The notes under the pieces were generated by a model. That model did not search any database. It saw nothing but the letters and a program-made list of their open reading frames with translations, and had not been told where the DNA came from. This document shows, piece by piece, positions 58,432 through 64,000 of a stretch of DNA of 64,000 nucleotides. A program made the position numbers and the translations under genes. The DNA lies in contig JAVMKO010000003.1 of the NCBI GenBank assembly GCA_032164245.1, positions 10,116,651 through 10,180,650 on the forward strand, given 5' to 3'. Source of the DNA: Sternotherus odoratus. Taxonomy: Eukaryota; Chordata; Testudines; Kinosternidae. Each line of letters starts with the position of its first letter. Positions within the stretch are counted from its first letter, which is position 1.

Positions 58432-59244
58432 CTGTCATAAGTGTGAAGTGCTTGAGAGTCGTTGTTTTACCTGTATGGGGTTAACTAAACCTGAGAGGGA
58501 GTGACGTAAGAGTTCCTGTCCCAGGGACAGAGGGGGAGGGTTAGTTCAGTTCCCTTCGGTCCCGGCTTTGGGCATGACCCATCTCCTCTCTTCAGCTATG
58601 AAGAGCAACCTCCTACTTTTCCTTCCTATATTCATAAGCTTTAAGTAGACTAACGGTAAGTAACCTTTTGATTTCATAATTTTGTACCTGATTTAGAGTG
58701 TCACTAACCTTCCAGGGGATAAAATGGAGCGGGAGGGATTAGAAAGCTTTATATCTGTGAAGTTGTATTGTAAGTTGTTCTCTTTTCTTTATTAAACCTT
58801 TTTTTTGTTATAAAGAGCGTTTGGTTATTTTCATAAAGGAATCCTAGCATTGGATTGGGCAGCTCATGGTTAGTGAGCCTGGGTATCTGAGTCTCTCTCC
58901 TAAGAGCGGGGGGGAGGGGCGGTGGCTCGGAGATTGAATCTTCTCTCTCCCGGTACAAGAGGAAAGGGGGGTGGGGGGGGGGGAGTGAAGCAGTTTGTGA
59001 GTGTCCCGATCTCTCAGGGAGAGAGAGGGGAAGTTTGGGATGTTCATGTACCCTTTCCAGGGTCTTGGAGATTTACATAAATGGTGGCAGCGGTACCCCA
59101 ATTTCCCAACTGGTGAAGTGTGGGGTTTTGGGGGGAGAAAGGAATTAACTTAGGCTGGGAAGCAGCTTGCAGTTAAGGGTCATAGAAGAGACCCCTCACT
59201 TGAACCCCGGTGTTCAGAGTGAGAGGAGGTTCTCTCTCTTCACA
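58432..59244 (+). mobile_element. LTR unit (TG...CA, 5-bp duplication) next to CRISP exon 2
   Basis: The unit begins TGTCATAAGTGTGAAGTGC and ends CTCTCTTCACA. GACAC occurs on both sides (58427-58431 and 59245-59249), a perfect 5-bp duplication. Internal features are GAGAGGGAGTGACGTAAG (shared with 26131-26879), a TATTAAACC region and G-rich tracts at about 58902-58985. A primer-binding-like motif lies at 59082-59094. There is no coding capacity. It lies in intron 1 in gene orientation and ends 51 bp before the exon 2 acceptor. Confidence 0.75.
59082..59094 (+). other. tRNA-Leu-like primer-binding motif
   Basis: TGGTGGCAGCGGT matches, as I recall it, the complement of the 3' end of a tRNA-Leu isoacceptor for 13 bases (its CCA end gives the first TGG), then diverges. 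The related unit at 26131-26879 has TGGTGGCAGCA at the equivalent place. Confidence 0.6.
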
Positions 59245-59295
59245 GACACACAGAATATTTTATGAACAACTGCATGGCACGTTATTTCATTTTAG

Positions 59296-59418
59296 GATCC
59301 AGCTCCAGCATATGCTACTTTGTCTACTGACTTGCCAGAGGTGCAGATAGAGATCACTGACAAGCACAATGAGCTGAGGAGATTGGTAAATCCAATAGCT
59401 AGCAACATGCTGAAGATG
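59296..59418 (+). CDS. CRISP gene, coding exon 2 (start of CAP domain)
   Basis: The 123-base exon, 41 codons, is phase 0 at both ends, with acceptor TTTCATTTTAG and donor ATG|GTAAGA. It encodes the mature N-terminus and the first helix of the CAP domain: EITDKHNELRRLVNP is the classic family signature, its His being one of the conserved metal-site/cavity residues in CRISPs. The exon ends in ...ASNMLKM, as in other CRISPs. No stop or frameshift is present. The acceptor's polypyrimidine tract is short and lies within the 51 bp left between the LTR unit and the exon. Confidence 0.95.
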
Positions 59419-61278
59419 GTAAGATTTTATAAAGAACCTCTTATGTTATGATCAAGGAGTAGTTTTCAAATATCTCCATAACGGGACCCACCAAGAATTC
59501 ACTCCTGATTTGCTAGATTCTAGCTGGGACCTCCATTAACCATTCAACACATTGAGTTGTGATTTCTAGGCTCCTGCTTGTGACCCAGTTGGGAGCTACC
59601 ACGTTCAGAAGGAGAACCCATATATCAGCGATTGTGAGGCAGCTCTTTGCTGCCACAGTACAAATAGTTGAGCTGGCTGGAAATTTTGTGGCAGAACATT
59701 TTTCTTTTGTAAAATGCTGACTCATCCAAAGCAAAACATTTCCTGGAAATGTGTCGAGTTTGATTAATTTTTTGAGGGAGTACCACCAGGTACTCCAGGG
59801 CTTCTAAGATTGACGGTGCCGGGGCAGTTCACTACACAGATTGCCCCAGGATTGGAGACCTCAGGAATTCTAGGCTCCCTTATACAGAGCAGGGAGCCCT
59901 GACTCCAGTAGGTGCTCTCAGTATCTAAGTACCAACACTGCAGCAGGGAGCCTGGAAGATCTGTGAGCCCCATTTCCCACGTGCTATAACTCATAGACCT
60001 TCTAAGCCTCCAACTCCCTGTCAACCCTGATGCTGATGGGGAGCGGGTGCCTAGAAGTGCTAGGAGCCTTGGCTGAGCCCATTTTGGAGATTGGTCTGTA
60101 GGTGGAAGTGAATTTTGAAATTTTCCAAAGGAAATGTTTCAATTATTTCTAAATCAGTCTCCTTTAATTCCCTTCCATGGGAAACTTTGAAATTTCTACT
60201 TCTCAATTCAAAACAATTTTCTTCAAAATGTTGGAATTTCCCATGGAATGGAATTTTGGACTTTTAACCAAATAGCTTAAAACATTCTCTAATGTATCAA
60301 GGTGAGGAGACCACACAGGTTTCCAAGGAAATGGAAGGAGAGGACAATAAGAAAAGAGAGTAGATGGGGGAGGAGCTGTGAAAAGTGAATGCTAGACTTA
60401 TTGATGGCCATTGAACAGGATGCAGTGAGTACGAAAATGGACTTCCATTTGGTTCTATATACAAGAAGCATCTTACTTATTCAGCTAGATGTACCTTCTA
60501 TGATTCTCTGTATTCCATGCAAATATAATGTCCAGGACATGGGATCTATTCGATTGCAATATGTTCTGCACCCTTAACTTTTGGTAGTAGTGAAGAACCA
60601 GATTATTTTAAAGTACTTGTGAAAATGAAAACAATGAGAGCATTGCGATGGAAACTGAAGTACTGTGAGCCCCCCAAAAGTGCCTCACTTAAGCAAAGTA
60701 TCTATTCTATTAGTCGTTATGGCTCCATCCTGGAGAACCACGCTGGCAGGTGATAAGTTCTGTCTTCATGCAAATTCATTTCGTTTGTTTAGTTATGTTC
60801 CCAATCATGGTGATAATGGTGAAAATTTGCGCCAACATTAGTGGTGCTTTTTGTGGAGTGGACACTTATCCAATAGGCACTGAGTTGAGACCAACAAGCT
60901 ATTTAGCATAGATCAACAAAGAATCACATCAATATCCCTCCAAGCCACCCTAGACACAAATTACATTGACAAGCCTAGATGAGTGGCCCAATTTTCAGAA
61001 ATTCTAAGAACTGAACAAATCCCACCAGACTCAAAAGGAACTGTGTGCGCTCATCACCTCGGAAAAAATCAAACCACCTTTATTTATATGCCTATCTGTA
61101 GATTTAGGGTTGATCTGGGGATTTAGACACACAATTCCCATTAGTCGTCTTGGAAAATCTCAGCCTGGGTTTCTAATGTCAGGAAAGCGAACCAAAGCAG
61201 GCAAATCAAATTCACATTTGCTGACTGTTTTACTCTTTGAATTGCTTAAGAATGTCCAATATCTCCTGTTTCATTAAG
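59419..61278. other. CRISP intron 2, no bounded repeat recognised
   Basis: This 1.86-kb intron has GT..AG ends (GTAAGATTTT ... TTTCATTAAG). The small frames on either strand have no family features. Confidence 0.5.
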
Positions 61279-61369
61279 GTATGGAATGCTGAAGCTGCAA
61301 AAAATGCAAAAAGTTGGGCAGAACAATGCATTAATTCCCATAGTCCTGAATCCAGAAGAAAACTTGGAA
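61279..61369 (+). CDS. CRISP gene, coding exon 3
   Basis: The 91-base exon enters in phase 0 and leaves after the first base of a codon. The acceptor is CTGTTTCATTAAG, the donor GGAA|GTAAGT. It encodes VWNAEAAKNAKSWAEQC and a HSPESRRKLG segment, the second CAP helix with the Trp and Cys typical of CRISPs and the conserved HSP motif. The usual first residue after the exon border in many CRISPs is Glu (EWN) rather than Val, a mild variant. No disruption is seen. Confidence 0.95.
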
Positions 61370-61567
61370 GTAAGTAAAATATGACTTTTGGCAAGCAGTT
61401 TATCAATAAGCAGTCTGGACTACATGACATTGTCTCATATGTGAGTGAGGAGAGAGTAAAAGGAGCACTTTCCCAATAACACACAAGGGACAGGCATAAG
61501 CTAGTTCCCAGGGACACCGTAGCAGTGTAGAATGATAGCAGTGCTATTGTAATCTACACAGGAAAAG

Positions 61568-61757
61568 AATCAGAGAGGTAGCCGTGTTAGTCTGGAATAG
61601 CAGAGGTAACAAAGTCCTGTGGCACCTTAAAGACTAACTATAAAGTTTTGAAGCATAAGCTTTCATGGGCTAATACCCACTTCATCGGATGCATGCATGG
61701 GTATTAGCCCACGAAAGCTTATGCTTAGTCTTTAAGGTGCCACAGGACTTTGTTACC
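61568..61757. mobile_element. Fold-back Penelope-type terminal segment, copy 1
   Basis: The forward arm AATCAGAGAGGTAGCCGTGT ... TTCATCGGATGCATGCAT meets an inverted second arm GGGTATTAGCCCACGAAAGC ... GGACTTTGTTACC. The junction is ATGCATGCAT (61689-61698), itself a palindrome. The whole is flanked by TCTACACAGGAAAAG (61553-61567) and TCTACACAGAAAAAG (61758-61772), a 15-bp duplication with one mismatch. It was thus inserted as one unit. It lies in CRISP intron 3. Confidence 0.9.
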
Positions 61758-61897
61758 TCTACACAGAAAAAGTGAGTCTGTGTCCCACTGTCATGGCCAG
61801 TTCATATAAAGGAAAGAAGTTGATTACGGCTACCAGCAAGAGCAGTTTGGCTCTCCATACCTGGGAAAGTTGGGAATCAGATATTATAGTAATGGAT

Positions 61898-62097
61898 CAG
61901 AGAGGTAGCCATGTTAGTCTGGAATTGCAGAAGTGACAAAGAGTCCTGTGGCATCTTAAAGACTAACTAAAGTATTGAAGCATAAGCTTTCATGGGCTAA
62001 TACCCACTTCATCAGATGCATGCATGGGTATTAGCCCACGAAAGCTTATGCTTCAATACATTGGTTAGTCTTTAAGGTGCCACAGGACTCTTGTCAC
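61898..62097. mobile_element. Fold-back Penelope-type terminal segment, copy 2
   Basis: The architecture and junction (ATGCATGCAT, 62016-62025) are the same as copy 1. Both arms here carry the variants GTGACAA(A)GAGTCC and TATTGAAGC, while both arms of copy 1 carry GTAACAAAGTCC. It is flanked by a perfect TATAGTAATGGAT (61885-61897 and 62098-62110). The second arm stops within a few bases of where copy 1's does. Confidence 0.9.
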
Positions 62098-62553
62098 TAT
62101 AGTAATGGATGCCATCTATATATAAATAAGATCCCTTTTGCGAAGAACAGGAAGTTGGCTAGAGTGGATCTGGAGCCTACAGACTTGGGAAGCCTCAATT
62201 AGCTTTGAGGAGTTGGGAAAATCATTGTTTAAACTGGTTCATGCTGAAAACTTTAACAATATTTTAACCAGGTTCACATCTAAACTTAACTGGTGTGAAT
62301 TTTCACGAGGGCCTGTTTTATGCCACTCTCACAGTGTAAAAGGGTAAATGAGGATGAGACCCAAGGAGTTTAGTGTGCACTTATGTTAGATGTTTAAGTA
62401 TGCATAGAGCATTGTTCATGAGGGCATTTTGGGGGGCTGATGCAATTTCAAAGAAGTCATTCTATCTTCTAGGTTGTTTTTTTCTCCTCAATTATGAAGG
62501 TTTCCCAGAAACTCTTCATTATATAATTGGTGAACTGTCTTTCCATTATTTAG

Positions 62554-62699
62554 CTGTCACCTGTGGCGAAAATCTCTATTATTCAAGTGTTCTCAAATCA
62601 TGGTCCTCTGCACTCCAAAGCTGGTTTGATGAGATAGATTACTTCACATTCGGTGTCGGAGCAACACTGTCAAATGCAGTGATTGGACACTATACTCAG
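62554..62699 (+). CDS. CRISP gene, coding exon 4 (CAP core)
   Basis: The 146-base exon begins with two bases completing the split codon (giving Thr) and ends in phase 0 at CAG|GTATGA. The acceptor is TTTCCATTATTTAG. It encodes TVTCGENLYYSS, then SWSSALQSWFDEI, a FGVG segment and NAVIGHYTQ. CGENL and WFDE supply the two conserved Glu, and GHYTQ the second conserved His of the CAP cavity. The exon border after GHYTQ, before the expected VVWY of the next exon, is where CRISP genes are known to be split. The next exon is not seen before 64000, so the gene is cut by the window end. Confidence 0.95.
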
Positions 62700-63162
62700 G
62701 TATGACCAGAGCATAATACGACACATTTGCTAAAGAGTCCTCTAAACTTGTGCCATCAGTCTTATGTATGCAAGTGTTCACATGAGAACATGGCATAGCT
62801 GCATATCTATCTACCTGATTTTCTAAGGCGAATCCAGGTGTGGGGGCATAAGACTAATTTTCTTGATCAAAATTAGTCACTTAAAAGTTTGCATGCACAA
62901 AAATTACACAACTTTAGATGCCGTACTGAGGTGATCTGGAAAATGTTTTAGATCATCACTAAATTCATAATTTAAGAAGCAAACAGATGCAGCCTTTGAC
63001 ATGAGGTACATTAATTTTTCCACCAGGGACTATCCAACATCACTCCTTGAATCATAATATTTAGCCTACTATGTTTAAGCAACAAGCCCCCCCCCTCCCC
63101 AGTCCTTTTATAGCAGACTAGTGTAAAAGCCCGTGTACACGGGCCAACGATAACGGCTCACG
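62700..63162. other. Start of CRISP intron 4
   Basis: Unique intronic sequence. It leads into the GC-rich block after a C-run at 63088-63099 and a short palindrome CCCGTGTACACGGG at 63131-63144. Confidence 0.4.
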
Positions 63163-63450
63163 GCCCCCCACTCGCTCAGCTCTCTCCCCCCTCCCCACTC
63201 CAAGGGCCCCCCTCCACTCGCTCAGACCCCCCTCCCCCACTCCAACAGCCCCCCTCCACTCGCTCAGTCCCCCCCCCCACTCCAAGGGCCCCCGCTCGCT
63301 CAACCCCCCCTCACTCCAAGCCCCCCCGCTCGCTCAGCCACCCTCCCCCCACTCCAAGGCCCCCCCGCTCGCTCAGCCACCCCTTCCCCCCACTCCAAGG
63401 GCTCCCCCCGCTCGCTCAGCCCCCCTCCCCCCACTCCAAGGCCCCCCTGC
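63163..63450. repeat. C-rich minisatellite in CRISP intron 4
   Basis: About eight units of roughly 36-40 bp follow the pattern CCGCTCGCTCAGCC(A)CCC plus CTCCCCCCACTCCAAGGGCC. The last four units are the most regular. On the opposite strand it is G-rich, with many runs of three or more G. Confidence 0.9.
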
Positions 63451-63499
63451 CTACGCCTCCTGCGCCCAGCCACCCTCCTGCCCGCGCTCCCCGAGCCTC

Positions 63500-63620
63500 T
63501 CATCCAGACCCTGCTTCCCTCTCGGCGCACATGCGCGGCGGCCATGTCGTGCTGCCGAACTACACCTCCCAGCATGCCATTCATCTGGGCCGTCTCTACT
63601 GCGCATGACAGCTTCACACA
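63500..63620. promoter_or_regulatory. Promoter-like GC block with ZNF143/THAP11-, NRF1- and YY1-type motifs
   Basis: ACTACACCTCCCAGCATGCC (63559-63578) matches the known ACTACAnnTCCCAGnATGC element bound by THAP11/ZNF143. GGCGCACATGCGCGGCG (63524-63540) and CTGCGCATGAC (63599-63609) resemble NRF1 sites. GCGGCCATGTC (63538-63548) resembles a YY1 site. All four lie within about 90 bp beside the minisatellite. The block may be part of a mobile repeat rather than a host promoter. Confidence 0.45.
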
Positions 63621-64000
63621 CAGACTTCTCTAGCTGATTATTATATAGGATAAGGCCCAGGCAGTGGATCCCAACTAGTCCTTATCTGACAGACAAAAAA
63701 TTCAGGGAAGTGCCTCATCAATCATATCAACTGAAGATTTTGTTCAGTGCTTTCAAAATGGACCATCCTCTTGGACTTCTGGAGGAATCAGGATTTGTAT
63801 GAGGGGGTAGGATGCTACTATAGATGTGAGCTGTGAACGAGTGGGAGCTAGTAGCAACACTATCTTTCCTAGAATCTCACCTCTAATGTCGTCTAACTAT
63901 CTGAGGATCTTCACTTAGATTCAGCATCTGGATTGCAGTGCGGTCCTGCTTACGTTACAGACACAAGATAGGAACATCCAGTATATGTCTAGCCCCCAGT
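63621..64000. other. CRISP intron 4 continued to window end
   Basis: No exon with CRISP similarity was found here. The downstream CAP and cysteine-rich-domain exons are expected beyond the window. Confidence 0.5.

Noticed and set aside
61568..62097. tRNA-derived SINEs in inverted pairs by separate insertion
   Set aside because: No convincing tRNA box B is visible, each pair has one outer target duplication, and the same segment ends a Penelope-like element in this window.
63163..63450. Regular repeats resembling a CRISPR array
   Set aside because: Units are contiguous without unique spacers, degenerate, and located in a vertebrate intron; it is a minisatellite.
63118..63617. Minus-strand frames rich in Gly, Glu and Arg
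   Set aside because: They follow the C-rich minisatellite period and have no independent support.

Overview
This is a vertebrate, almost certainly turtle (Testudines, probably cryptodire), nuclear genome window. It is about 55 kb of gene-poor, repeat-rich DNA followed by the 5' part of one multi-exon gene on the + strand. The turtle call rests on many CR1 LINE tails (ending in the ATTCTATG-type or TTCTTATG-type octamers), MIR-like CORE-SINEs, numerous hAT-type MITEs with CTACACT/AGTGTAG termini, a Penelope-like element with its turtle-typical terminal segment, and TG...CA long-terminal-repeat units of a kind I know from turtle genomes. No bacterial-style genes, operons or CRISPR arrays are present, and most long open frames lie in repeats.

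Layout. 1-9.6 kb: two MITEs, a minus-strand CR1 with a decayed reverse-transcriptase C-terminus, a GC-rich repeat and long stretches without recognisable features. 9.6-24 kb: MIR-like SINEs, hAT MITEs (one carrying an 850-bp GC-rich minisatellite), CR1 tails, a composite tandem GC-rich block (13.7-14.4 kb) and a homeodomain/octamer-rich candidate enhancer (11.6-12.1 kb). 25.5-27.5 kb: an older LTR-type repeat split by a younger minus-strand LTR unit. 28.6-30.5 kb: a candidate enhancer, an RTE-like LINE end and a Penelope-like element end with a GIY-YIG-type region. 31.4-36.5 kb: a CpG-dense hAT MITE with perfect 8-bp target duplication, an LTR, a pogo/Tigger-type MITE and two CR1 tails. 37.1-39.1 kb: a 264-bp direct duplication. 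39.4-41.3 kb: three hAT-type MITEs and a 5S-rRNA-headed retroposon with a 16-17 bp target duplication. 42.8-54.6 kb: CR1 tails, a second copy of the older LTR repeat, several palindromic MITEs and MIR-like SINEs.

The only protein-coding gene I can support is a cysteine-rich secretory protein (CRISP, CAP superfamily). Its first four coding exons lie at 55574-62699 with correct GT/AG sites and matching phases. They encode the signal peptide and the CAP domain down to the GHYTQ motif (140 codons). The remaining CAP exons and the C-terminal cysteine-rich domain must lie beyond 64000. Its introns hold an LTR unit ending only 51 bp before an exon, two fold-back copies of the Penelope terminal segment (each with its own target duplication), and a GC-rich minisatellite next to a cluster of promoter-type motifs.

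The items most worth a second look are the 5S-headed retroposon (40990-41249), the paired fold-back elements (61568-62097), the LTR units with an internal tRNA-Leu-like primer-binding motif at a constant distance from their end, and the promoter-like GC block at 63500-63620. Repeat boundaries were judged by eye and are approximate to about 10-20 bp unless a target duplication is cited.
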